The notes under the pieces were generated by a model, which made no database searches, was not told the DNA's origin, and saw only the letters and a program-made list of their open reading frames with translations. The position numbers and the translations under genes were made by a program. From Serpula lacrymans var. lacrymans S7.9 (lineage: Eukaryota; Basidiomycota; Agaricomycetes; Boletales; Serpulaceae): a stretch of 64,000 nucleotides of DNA. The DNA is taken from the NCBI RefSeq assembly GCF_000218685.1, contig NW_006763306.1, positions 182,835 through 246,834 on the forward strand. The letters are read 5' to 3'. Positions 1 to 11,601 of this stretch are shown here, in pieces (positions within the stretch are counted from its first letter, which is position 1; every line of letters starts with the position of its first letter).

Positions 1-2066
1 CTATTGTGTGACGGAGCGAGCACCTTTCTCAGAAAATGCAGTGTATACAAGTGCTACTACGCACAATGTGTACTTCAGAGTGGACAGCTTCCGTGAATGA
101 TGTATATAGAAGATGTCCTGAGAAACAACGCGGAAACGGCTTGGGTCATGGTCTGAGATCTGAGAACCCTAAATAGCAGCAACAACTGCGCATATCGTTT
201 CCAGCAAGAAGTGTGACAAAGAGGGGCAGAACAATTCAGGCGCGGAATCGATAATGTGAAGTCGACACGGGGAAGAATCCACGAGGCCGCTGCCGAGACA
301 AGGCACGTTACATCCATACCAATGCTGCAATGTGAGAATGAGAAGACTGTGCTTCTTAGAGGAGCGGCCCGCTGTGTGATGAGGGTCCGGGGCATACATA
401 AACCTAAAGAACGAAGTTGAGGTGGTTCTGCGCCACAAGTCGCACAGACAAGGCGATAAGCCGTTGAGCGCTTCACACGTACTATATAGTTTTTTCTTTG
501 AAAGAAACGGGCAGCGGGGGATGGGAGGGATAACGATGCAGCGCGTAAGGTGGCGTTTTCCTAGGCTGTAGTACCCGTGCTGTGGGCTGATGCGCTGGCC
601 ATCGTGTGTAAAGCATATTAGCCGCTTTTGTCCCGAGCCTCGGAGAGTGATTCAATTCGTGCGGTAATGCCTCGAGAGATAATTATGAGAATGTCGGGGT
701 AACCGCAGCCTTTAGCCTATTAGAAGTGACGTATAAGACCGTTGGTATGCCCGAGGCCAGTGTTTTCGGGCCCAGGTTTATGGTCGGCGTCGATTGATTG
801 CTATAGATCTTAACAATGGCATCGTGTTTGGAACCGGTCAATTGGTAGCGATGGCCTTCTACCAACGCAGAAATAGTGGACCCTTGGAGTGAACAAGACA
901 TCATATTCTTAGGAGCTGTAGGTATGGAGGAGGGAGAGTTTTTCCTATCGAGCAAGGGCTGTGACCTCGAAATCGAATAAACTCCGGGTATTGCAGAAGG
1001 ATAATAAGCTGTCTTTACGATGGACCAAGAAATCAGATTTTCCTTCGCAAATTCCAAGTTAGAATTCCTGAGTTTATTGAGACGAGATGCCGATGAGAAC
1101 AGTGCCGGGCCGTTGGAATATGAAGAGTATACAGCGATTACAAATTTATAATGTCGATAGCCAAGGCCTTAGCGTGGTAGGCGCTTGCGCAATTCACTTC
1201 GTTGTTGCCAGAGTACTGATAGAGGCCGAGAAGGGTCGCAGTGCGCTGAACGCGTTGGAGTTTCGCAAATTGTATCAGCAGTAGAGTAATGTGAAAGAAC
1301 ACCAAGGTCGGCGCATACCTATTATTTTTTCGAGTTTTCACTGTTTCTATTAGTGAGATGTGTGGTAATAGATGCGGGTTCAGGCACAGCAGTCGAGCTG
1401 GTCACAAAGTCAATTATTCCACAGTGATTTGTATGTTTGTCTTGCTGTGCCACGGTGGTAATCTCCACGGACCTTCCGACTGCAAGAAGAAGATCATCCA
1501 AGCATTCCAGGTAAACATGTCGTGTAACACAGCTACTACGAAATGGAGAACAGCGGTCTGCTATGAATTGGCTATTTCTTGAAGCGATGGTTGTCCTTTA
1601 ATGATGTTTGTTAAGGATCTTCTGGGAGTGCTGGACGTGTTGCGAGTAAAGTATCATATCCACAAAGCTTTTTGTACTAATGTGGTAAGCGTTGGTGCGT
1701 ATTTTAAAATATTCGGACCAGATTTATATTCAATTTTCCTTATCAGATTTCTCACAGTTTTTACGTCAAGCTCCATTCCCTCTCATTTGCTACCATGTCG
1801 CCGTTGTGCAGGATACCGCAGCGGTTTCGCATTGGACTAGAAGGCGCTCAGGTTGCACCGGTCGAATAATAAGCTACCACACTAGCTTGTTTCTGATGTT
1901 CTTTTTCACGGAGGGACATGAAAAAATATATTAGCGGCGGATCATATGACCCAAAGCTTTCCCTATCTGTGACCAGGGCACGTTTCAGGACTCAATGAGG
2001 AGATTTTAGCTCTGCATGAGAGACAATCGCACAAGGGTGAGTTTATCTGGAAATTACGGGTTCACT
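1..2066. other. No recognisable gene
   Basis: About 2.1 kb before the first cluster gene. Short open frames exist on both strands (for example 683-1057 minus and 1087-1284 plus), but none shows a motif I recognise and none joins convincingly to another across plausible introns. A degraded or unfamiliar intron-rich gene cannot be excluded. Confidence 0.5.
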
Positions 2067-2072
2067 TATATA
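2067..2072 (+). promoter_or_regulatory. TATA-like box of the adenylate-forming gene
   Basis: TATATA lies about 92 bases upstream of the ATG at 2164, a plausible distance for a fungal promoter with a short leader. Position and sequence are the only support. Confidence 0.35.
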
Positions 2073-2163
2073 GATCTACCAAGGCTTGCAATCACGATTG
2101 ATACGTCCGTTCTTCTCATATCATCTTCAATCGTTAGCATATACGATTTACCTACTGTCATCT

Positions 2164-4167
2164 ATGTCACAATCATCAGAAGACCATCATTTTCTGTCCT
2201 TGCTAAAGCCAGTACTCCTAGATAAACGTGAGGCTCTTATCTTTAGGCCTTATATCGGATCGTGTCCCGGTTTCCAATGGGGAACAGTCACTTTTGGCGA
2301 GTTCGATCACCATCTAGCTGCCAGCGCGAAACATTGGGGCGAGGCTCTCGAAAATAGCGGGTTTAAGTCTCGCGATATCATTGGTGTATGGTGTGTCTAG
2401 ATCGTGATATCTGGCTCGTGGAATATCTCAACGTTTGCAGGCTGACAGGAAGCAAATATGAAGATCTCATCAATATTCTCGGTATCTGTGCTGCTGGTTA
2501 TGTGCCACAACTATTCAGTGTAGCATTTACTCCTCATATTATTCGAGATCTCGTTTCTCGTAGTGGCGCCAAAGGTCTTGTTTACGATTCGGCATTTACT
2601 TCTCAAGTCAACTCTTCCTCTTCTTCTGTACCGTTGTTTCCTTCTGTGCCTGTTGGAGTACTCGAGAATAACTCTCATTTCGGGAGAACTCTTGGGACAT
2701 TACCCTCAGTAGTTGAGAAGGATACGGCATTCGTTGTTCATTCTTCCGGTACAACATCTGGTACACCCAAAATCATTCCCGCCAATCACCTTTGGGTTAA
2801 AACCTTTATTCAATCTAAATGGGCGTCATCTCTAGAACAAGGCACTTTCGAAGGTCAGACCGTGGTTAACAGCATAGGTAGTCTCGCGCATGTGGGTTCA
2901 CTCTGTGGTAAGCACGTCAACAATGGTAACTTGGTTCAGCAAATGAAATTAGCCTCAGCTTTTCTCGGCGCCGCGTACTGTGGTTCCTGCACTGTCCAAT
3001 CCTCGGCACTGGACGCATCGACCTCTGAGCTTCTCGGTATGATCAGCACTTGTGGCTTGAATCGCGTTGCCCTATATGCCACATTCTTGTCCACACATAT
3101 TAGAGCCGCACGAACGAACCCTGAAGTTTTGCACGCTTTAAAATGTATGCGTCAAATCCTTCATACTGGAGTAGCACTGAATCGAGAAGACGAGGAATGG
3201 GCGCTGCACCATGCACTGCCTCTTACTGTGAGCAAGCTGGCTTGATCATGAGAAACTTCTGCTGATCGGTAATTGCGCATGGAAGACGATGTATGGAACA
3301 TCAGAGACTTGTAAGTACTACGTGATCATATCAATTTTAACTTCACAACCCATTTCGATCTGCCCTAGCTCCTCTTCTCACATCTCTCCTGGGTAACGAC
3401 CCGTCGGACCGCTTGCTGCGCCCCGTGCATGGAGCTTCCGGTCAGCTAATCCCGGCGATTCCGTCCAGCGAAGATGGCTCACGACCCGCGATGTTCGAGA
3501 TGGTCGTTCCATCTGATGCACCGGATAGCCCGCACAGTTCGTTCTTCAGTGCTGACGGCTTCTATCACACTGGTGACCTTTTCGAAGAAGTCGAGAAGGG
3601 ATCCTTCGTCTTCCGCGGGCGATCGAACGACTGGATCAAAACTGTCCGAGGCTTCTGCGATACTAAGTTGAGGATGTCTGTTCTGCCACCTGGACGAGGT
3701 TACTTACTTATTTAGGTCAATGGAAGACATCGTTCGCAAAGCATGCGGCGATCTGATAAAGGATGTTGTCGTCGTCGGCCTAAATCGCCCTCGTCCTGTA
3801 CTGATGGTCGAGATTTCGGATAAGACCTTGAGCGGAATGGAAAGGCACGAGATAGCGGAAGAAATAATTGCTCGATTGGCGCCTCACAACGAGCGCCTCT
3901 TCACGCATGAACGTATTGACGATCCAAAGCGAATTCTCGTTCTGGAAGAGGGAAATCTACCTAGAACCAAGGTATGGTGAATCAATGTTCTTCCATTCGC
4001 TCAAATGATTCATATGTCACTCTCGTCCAGGAGAAAGGCAACATCAGGTATAGTTTTTCCTTGCTATGAAATGTTTAGCAGTGATGATATGTGACTGATG
4101 GCTAACGTGCAGACGTAATGCGACAGAGGAGAAGTACGCAAAAGATGTTGATGCTATATTCGCATGA
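2164..4167 (+). CDS. Stand-alone adenylate-forming enzyme (ANL superfamily, NRPS-like A domain)
   Basis: Predicted to activate a carboxylic acid as acyl-AMP; the substrate is unknown. Eight exons fit in frame: 2164-2390, 2441-2907, 2959-3227, 3286-3310, 3369-3666, 3716-3971, 4031-4047, 4113-4167, giving 537 aa. Visible ANL motifs are the phosphate loop SSGTTSGTPK (residues 177-186), YGTSE (324-328), HTGDLFEE followed by FRGRSNDWIKT, and the C-terminal EKGNIRRNAT with the catalytic Lys at about 516. The protein stops 21 residues later, so there is no carrier, reductase or condensation domain. The start was chosen because upstream frames are closed and the family N-terminus aligns. It converges on the prenyltransferase gene. 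It could feed a starter acid to the PKS or couple an acid to the product; neither is shown. Confidence 0.85.
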
Positions 4168-4801
4168 ATCTCGCGTTCATGTGCCATCCATCTGTATCAG
4201 TGATATCATTCAAAATCTCTGTTCCCATAGGCTGCCCGACTATTCGGACTTTCGCGTGAACGCCGAAATTTACTTCGTCGGCCGTGTTTGTATACGGAAG
4301 CACTATCAAGAAGCTTCCTAGACAATGTGGTCCATCGTAAGACCATGAGTAGCTTGAAGGGCGTGGCTCGAACCATATCTCCAAATGTAATTCCTTGCTC
4401 AGGCATGAAATTCTTCTCATCATCAAGCAAGCAATGTTAGGTGCTAGGATTGGAGTTCTATTCTCATAACGCGGCATTAAGAGGCAAGCATCTCATTTGC
4501 ATTGCATATTAATAGCATTAGCAAAAGAAAAAGCGAAAGCAAAAAAAAGGTTTGCTACAATGACAAGACCTGCTTGCATACGCTATCTATACAGTAGTTG
4601 TAATAAATGTAGAACGTGAGTCTTCACTTGAAAATTATACTGTCCACCAAATGTTAACATGCTTCCCTAGAATGTGACGGTAACCGAAGTAGATAATGAT
4701 AATTAGCTCGGTCGTATTATCGAAGAATTATTGGCTGTGGGATGGAGGATAAGAGCGGGAAAATTTCAGTAATAAATAATATGGTAAATCGTTGAAATCA
4801 C
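4168..4801. other. Intergenic, convergent 3' ends
   Basis: 634 bases between two converging genes. AT-rich in parts; no coding motif or structured RNA was seen. Confidence 0.6.
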
Positions 4802-6260
4802 TCACCCCGGGCGCATGCGCTCTGACGCAAAGAGTTCGGGACACAAATAAATTGAAACTTGGCTCCCCGTTTTTCTCGCAGCAATACCTATGTAGGTTTG
4901 GATGCCCGTCCGAACGGACAGATCTCGGTGATTGCTTTCATAAAGAAAAATGATAAATATTTTCCACGGATGTATAGTCCTGTGACTTACAATATGGCTT
5001 GTACATCAGACACGTAACGCTCCCCAACAGATACGTTCCCTGTCTCTTTATAATATTGCGCCAGAGCTCTCGCGATGTGCGCATCGCTATCGCAATAATG
5101 TTGAACAGGTATGTAGGCTTTCGGCATTGGGGTGGGTCGATCGAGAGTCATTTCGTAATACAAGACGAAACCGCTGGTGAAATGACCTGGATTGCTCGAC
5201 GTTAGAGGAGTATCTTCATCAATTCCAACGAATAGAAGATTCCACAGGTGTCGAAGAGTAGATAGTGCGGCGTCAATAGATGGATCAGATAGCTGTCCTC
5301 CAAGTGTCATGAAGTCGGCAATTGCGTGGTAGTGTGTGGCTTGTGTACGAACATAAACTTTAGCACGATTTATAGAAGGTGCAGTGCAGTCTATGCTAAC
5401 AATCTCGGGATTTGCCTGAAAATGCTCTGGCAATGTGGACAGATACGATGTCACTGTTGACCAAGGGGTTTCTAAGCCCATGATTTCCATGGCATTGGTA
5501 GTCAATTTCGTAGTTGTCAGGTTAGATACTTGACATCGTATATGAGGCAAAAAATACGCCTTTCCGACCAGTCCCTTGGAGGTCAAATCAGCACCTGGGA
5601 GAACTTGCTCAGGACTTGAAACACATCGGACAAAGGAGATAGGCGCACCAAAAGAAAACTGTGACATGTGTTGAGAACCGTGCCGATTAACCGGAGATGA
5701 ATGAAGCAAGGTATTATAACAAATTTGACACCACGTTGTGTCGAAACCCTCTACTAGCTCAGAACTCGCCAAAGAATTCAGGTATGGGATCCAAGTACTC
5801 GGGGAAGTCGGTGTCCCGTCAAAAATTGAGAGGGGTTCTGAAGTGAATCGGACGGTCATCTTGTTTTCTGAATCGATGACCCAGCTAAATTCGATTGGGC
5901 TATGGTCGTTACCCATGAACGATGTTGGTTGAAAATCCCCAAAATTTGAAGGACTGGGACCCATGTGAGGGACGATGTAAGTAAAGTAAAAGATGGCGAT
6001 TTCGCGGTGAAGCCATCGAGGGTAGGAGGAACGCCGGAGCAGCAAAGACAAAATGCGACCGCCTTCCTGTAACCAGAATGAAGCGCTCGGAGTCCGGTCG
6101 TCAACAAGTTGCTAACGAGACACTATCAGACCATAGCGAGGGAAATATAGAGAATTTCTCTCACAAGAGCACGCGAGTCAGAATAGGTAAAAGGCTCCTT
6201 GTAAGGTGAGCTTGCTATGCCGCCTTGAAGGAACGAGAGTGAGCGGGTGACAGCGTGCAT
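4802..6260 (-). CDS. DMATS-type aromatic prenyltransferase
   Basis: Predicted to transfer a prenyl group from an allylic diphosphate to an aromatic acceptor; a soluble ABBA-fold enzyme. Three exons on the minus strand: 6260-6165, 6111-4991 and 4934-4802. They join in phase to 449 aa, the usual DMATS length. Family features are LHREIAIFYFTYIVPHMGP near the N-terminus, SPIEFSWVI (the region that binds the aromatic substrate), PKAYIPVQHYCDSD, and the last-exon block GIQTYIGIA ending in YLCPELF. The middle exon alone looks like a truncated protein; the splice donor overlapping its TAA and the short first exon restore both ends. A TATA box lies 55-61 bases upstream. With a non-reducing PKS in the same locus, a prenylated aromatic polyketide is a reasonable guess. 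An indole substrate is the alternative. Confidence 0.9.
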
Positions 6261-6314
6261 GTCAGAGAAGAACTACGGAGTAGATGGGGGAGCTTAGATC
6301 AGGGCCCTAGGTAA

Positions 6315-6321
6315 ATTTATA
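6315..6321 (-). promoter_or_regulatory. TATA box of the prenyltransferase gene
   Basis: TATAAAT on the minus strand, 55-61 bases upstream of the proposed ATG at 6260. This supports that start over internal Met codons. Confidence 0.45.
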
Positions 6322-8423
6322 GGAGGGCCTCGGTTTTGTGATTAGGATCAGTACCGGTAGCAGCGCAGTAATTTGAGATGAAAAAGAGTGGTAATGCCAG
6401 CTAGGCACTAAGGGATTCCTATACCGTGCAAGCAGACCGATCAACTGTCGTCTGAAAAAAGGAAAGAGTCAGAGGGAAACAAGTACAGGATAGATAACGA
6501 AGGTACATCACATCAAGATTTGTCCAATAAGGAATATTGTCAAGATCCCACATCTCGATGGATGGTGCCAATGGCAATGGATATGCATGGAACTAGGCTC
6601 GTTGCCTTCTCAAGCACCCGGAAACATACTTCTAGATGCTCCCGTGGGTAGATTCGTCTGTGAGTGATATTTCTGGAATGGTGATGGCAGGCTCCGATGC
6701 TCTGCATGAACAGGCAATCAGCTTATTGCACACTGGTGTTCCGCGACGAAGGAAATTCTTTTCAGCCAGCTGTTCAGCCACTCGCTAGGACCGCCATTCC
6801 AGGTCCAGTACACATGTCAGCTGAAAAATAATGTGGCGCTCACAGATTATGCATCGATTATACAGCTTTCCACTCACGACTACGCTTACACCTGCCGTAC
6901 CACATGCTACAAACCCACCAGCGCTGTACGGCTCAGAGAGAAACCCCTTCTGTATGTGAGCTAATATCCATCGTGGTTAACAGATGAAACTGAAGACTCT
7001 GGTGGATACCAAGTGGCGGCTCCCAAGTAATATTCGGATCACGGTCACAGCTTTACATTGGCGTGACAACCTCAAACAGGACGTCACGCCCCTCACTCTA
7101 CAGCAATGAAATGAAATAGCAAAAGTCGATGCAACTTTTCATTTAAATATCTTTGGGGGAAACAAGCTAACAAATGTCTATTGCAGTGTACTTTGGTTCG
7201 TCTTGGAAAATGTCATCGTCTTTAACAGTCCATGGCACAGGCCCCGGCATTTACCCCTTGCACCAAAGTTGGACATCAAGGGAACAGGGGAATGAATATA
7301 ACGCTGGTTGATCCGTTGAGAATCACCGATGTGTACACATAGTTCCGCCATTTCGCATCTCAGAACAGCCTAAACCACGATCGGACGCTCACAGCACGGG
7401 TACCCCAGTCGGCATCTTCAGCACTGTGACTTCTTCAACCATATTTCAATCAATGCAAAGCTTTTCTTAGTTTCTATGTATGGTGCACGCATGCATACCT
7501 ATTCTGCTAAGCCATTTTCACGCTGGTACATCCTATTCAGTGCTGATAAATATGGAACACAGCGCTACCGTAACTGTTCAGGGTTACTGATATCACGGCG
7601 TTCACCACACATTTGGCATTGCTTTATCCTGAAAGACTCTTTCCAGCAGACAGATGCTACGTATTTCCACCAGCTCGCTTCTCAAGTCTGACAATGCACG
7701 TCAAAGTCCGTGTCTGCCGCTCCTAGAGCTAAGCGCTTTATATCCTGCGTAGCATATGTAAGAGACTTTTCGTGAAAATTTTCGATGTCATGTGAAAACC
7801 GACCCCTCTCATTTCTCGGTTAGTTTGCTGCCTCAGCGTACTCCACACGAACGCACTTCTTTTGTCCCGTGAAAGTTCCCCGCCTTCCTGTGTGATCGTG
7901 CAAATTCGAGGTTTCCCAATCATCCTAATAAGTATCGTGGCATCATGGTTACCTTGTGACCAGAACAGCGTAGGAATCTAGTTCCGTTGTGGAGGTACTA
8001 CTGACTTCCAGAAGACAACATGTGTATCCATGGCCCATACCTTATCTATCGTGTGCGTCAACGCTTGTAATTTGCGAACAGTGAATCTCCCCGACCTGAC
8101 GAGAAAGCATCTGATAGCGCGAAAACTCGACAGAAATAAGACGCCCCTACTGAAGCAGTCACACCAGGGCCTCCATCAACCCCCAAATGACCGTACCCGA
8201 GCGGCATTGATACAAGAGCATACCGATCTCGTTATGGTATCTCTCAAACGGTCAACCATGGCCATAATGTCCTAGTACGCTATCCTTGCGAGCTTACACA
8301 ACCCAGAACAAATAAAACCAGTACTGCGGCAGTGGAGTAACAGTGAGGATATATCAGACAAGTACAAAAAATCATGTAAGTACGCTAAACCATGATAGAC
8401 ATAATACAAATCGTGCAAGTACG
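6322..8423. other. Gene-free interval inside the cluster
   Basis: About 2.1 kb with only short, unrelated open frames on both strands and no motif I recognise. It may hold promoter sequence and an eroded gene; nothing can be supported. Confidence 0.5.
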
Positions 8424-11400
8424 TTAGATCAGTTCCTTGATCTTCCCCGCAATGCTTATATCCTTCACGAGCGCCCCGTCTTTCTCTGTCTCCTCCAAAG
8501 TCGGAATGCCCTATAGATCGTTAGCCCAGACACACCATGTTTGGATAGGAGCATGACTAACAGTGACGAAGTCCAAGTCTTTTAAGGGGTGCTAGAATGG
8601 CATCCTCAGATCAAATGTTCGCAAACATCCAGTCACCGCAAACACCACGTACCATCTTTGTCTTCTTGAATATCTTAAACCCGAGGAACAAGCCAGCGAA
8701 AATAGGTAAATTAATATCTTGACAGCAATAGTTATGATCACTTCCGTGATGTGTAGGCACACTGATGACAGTGACTTACAAGCGGCGACGAAATCTGAAG
8801 CGTTAAATGACCAGAACACCGAAATGCCGCTAATGAGAATGAAGAACACAACCCTGACACAAATGTCAATCACCAATCCCTTAATTACGAGAGTCTAGAC
8901 TGACCAAAAGAGACCCCACATCGCCGCGAAGGGTTGTAGGGGTGACCTATATATTCCCTCCGGATTGATCCCTTGCACGCGAAGACCATGATCTAAGAAT
9001 GATGAAACATTCAGACAAGACAAGATATACTGCATCAACACTCACAATAACGAAGGTACGTCAAGTTCATGGTGCCCCATCTATCAAAGCATGGATTAGT
9101 TATTATTCAAAGATCATGTACGTTGAACGATGTACCCTAAAAGGCCGCCTACAGTAGCTATAGGTTGGTGTAAAAGTTTAAAGCCTATTTCCACATTATA
9201 ATATACAGGAATTAACTTACACAGGTTGACAAACCAGCTAAAAAAATAATACATATTAGCACCAAACTGCCTAACGGTGATCCAGATCGGGATACTTACT
9301 TGAAAACTTCCCCAGCTGCCGATTGAACATTCAGGAAGGATAAGAGGGCGAATGCTCCCTGTATGTATCTAAATTCACAACAGTGTTATTTCGCCATACA
9401 GTAAAAACCTTACAGCAGCTAAAATCGCCACCCATGGAGTGCCAGAGGCTGTACACTTCGCAAATATCCTAGGCGCTTGCCTTCGAACTGCCAGGCCGTA
9501 TAAAATCCTTGAAGCCGCGTATAGCAAGCTGTTTCCTGATGAAAAGGCACTGGATAGCACCACTGCATTGATAACAGATGGTAGAGCTGTGGACCTGATA
9601 ATCAGTGGGGTAGTCAAATATTTCAAATTTCGGGACAAACTTTGGATCCCGGCGCGGTTAAAGGCCAAGACAAATGGGGACTGACCCGTGGTACTGGCTT
9701 TCCTGGAGCATTGGCTGAGCATAGCCTTAGTTAATGAGAGTATTGAAACGCACTGGAACAACGCTGGGTCGTTTGAGGGAACCAGTAAGCCTAGTATAAA
9801 CACCAATAAGATCTATCATGAATAGACATTAGTCTCCGGAAGGTTTGATCTCTGACGCGAAAGATAGACATACATAAAAGAAGATTATTCGGAAAAGAAT
9901 GGTGCGCATTGCCATGATGATGTTGCGACGAGGATTGCGAGTTTCTGCGGCTGAACTAAATATAATTTGTCAGAGGGAAGAGAGAAAAAGAGAGCTACCT
10001 GGTAGCTTACATAGCGATAAGTTCTACACCTCCCATTGAAAATGCTGCTGGCACAACTGCTACTAGAAGACCAACGAATCGTCCACGATTGCCTGCATCA
10101 AGGTCTGCAAAACAGTGAGAATGGGGATGCAACATGCCAACGAAGATCGTACTAACATGATACCATAGGCCCTGGATTGCGCCAGTACTGAGGCATTCCG
10201 TGAGCTGAAGACTAGTGTAAACTAAAATCACATGCCTGAAACCCATGTCTTATGGTAAAACAGCTGATTGAGCTGCAGGGCGTGAAAATTACAATATGTA
10301 CACACCTTTGATGATCGGGCCCACCCCCCGAGGTTACCACTATACCTCCGATGATCTCAAGAGTGATATTATTATGGCAATTCCTTTCCATTTTTCTCAG
10401 TCACGACTCACCAAGCCAACCAAGAGCATGACTGCAACATAAATGTAAGTTGCTTGACTTAGGATAGTATTCACACACGCACGTTTCAAGGTTGCAAAGA
10501 AAACCTCGGCTATAAACGTAAGCTGTATACCAACACGTTGTGCGTCGAACTGATCACGTACAATGGCCAAACACTCTATGGGTATACCAGTCAATTACAT
10601 TCGGGGAAATACGAAAGAGGCTCACCGAACACCGAACAGGTTGATCGCGAATAGTAGAATGCATATTACGGCTATGTAGATTGCTGTATGATTCAGCTGC
10701 GCAAAAGTCATTAGAATGATTGAAAGATACAACCCCCTTCGCTCACATTGCTATCCCAAAAACCAATCAAGACAGCACAAGCTGTAATTTCGGCAGGCAC
10801 CGTTATGGCAGCATTCTAAACGCCATTCAGTACAAGCATAAAGCTAAGATGATATCACTCACGTAAAAATAATTCTAAAATATTATGGTACTACATTAGG
10901 GGCTCGGAGACGATAGTCGCAGAAAAATCTTACCCATCCTATCTAGCAAAAAAAAAAGGCAAGATAAAACTTAGGAGTTAACTAGGACTTTCTCGAACTC
11001 ACAGCGAAACCCAAGGCAGGATGAACCCAGCGCGCAGCTTTTGTTCAGACGCTCATAATCAACATAGGTAAATAAATCCAAGTGGATCTCGTACCGTAAT
11101 GAGGGAATGTCCCAGATATGGGTGCGAAAGCGGTCATTTCTGCCAAGGACGCTAAGGTACTATAGGCATCCAGAGAATATCAGATTTTTTGTCCGGAGTG
11201 ACATGCAACTGGCGGACTGACGCATAAACAACGGAAGAAACCAGAATATATATCAGAATCATCCCTAATGGCCCAGTAGCAGCCAGAATTTCTCCAAGGC
11301 CAAGGAACAGTCCTGTTCCAATGGTGCCTGCAATCTGATCAATAATGACTAGTCAAGATATTGTGAATTATAGTATCAGTGAGTTTTACCGCGATCCTGG

Positions 11401-11601
11401 AGTGGAAGAGACAATATCAGGCAGAACACAAACTCTGAGCGATAACAAAACAGACATTTGAATATGACCTCTGCCCAGTTTTCTCTGCATTCTATCGATA
11501 TCCGATTGATGGAAAGGGCCGTTCACCACAATTGCTGGGTCACCTCCATTGATCTGAGCTGCGCGATCCTTTTCCATATACGAACCCGAGCGTGAAGACA
11601 T
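8424..11601 (-). CDS. Amino-acid permease (APC superfamily, fungal YAT-type), 29 exons
   Basis: A plasma-membrane amino-acid transporter by family, with about 12 membrane helices. I could place 29 exons, all in phase, totalling 1641 nt (546 aa). Start ATG at 11601; stop at 8424-8426. Motifs in order: HIQMIAIAGTIGTGLFLG (helix 1), LASLAEMTAFAPISGTFPHY, GWNYFY, VPAEITA, GGGPDH, YWRNPGPM, GRFVGLL, VPSNDP, SPFVLAFNRAG, SSAFSSGNS, LYGLAVRRQAPRIF, NWFVNLSTVGG, TYLRY and a hydrophilic C-terminus. Several exons are tiny: 11396-11390 (7 nt), 10942-10934 (9), 10874-10863 (12), 10575-10562 (14), 10248-10236 (13) and 9237-9221 (17). The intron after 10236 appears to be GC-AG. In the cluster it may import a precursor amino acid or export product; that is inference. 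Confidence 0.9.
11390..11396 (-). other. 7-nt microexon of the permease
   Basis: GATCGCG sits between an AG acceptor and a GTAAAA donor. It completes HIQM and adds I-A, giving the family sequence HIQMIAIAGTIG. Without it the conserved first helix lacks two residues and the frame breaks. Confidence 0.8.

Noticed and set aside
1..2066. Additional cluster gene at the left edge
   Set aside because: No motif and no consistent exon chain could be built.
2164..4167. Full NRPS or L-aminoadipate-reductase-like enzyme
   Set aside because: The reading frame ends right after the A10 motif; no carrier or reductase domain follows.
4987..6051. DMATS gene as a truncated pseudogene
   Set aside because: The apparent stop lies inside a GTAAGT donor, and flanking exons restore both termini in phase.
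9375..9806. Short 143-aa stand-alone protein
   Set aside because: It is only exons 18-20 of the 29-exon permease read through introns.
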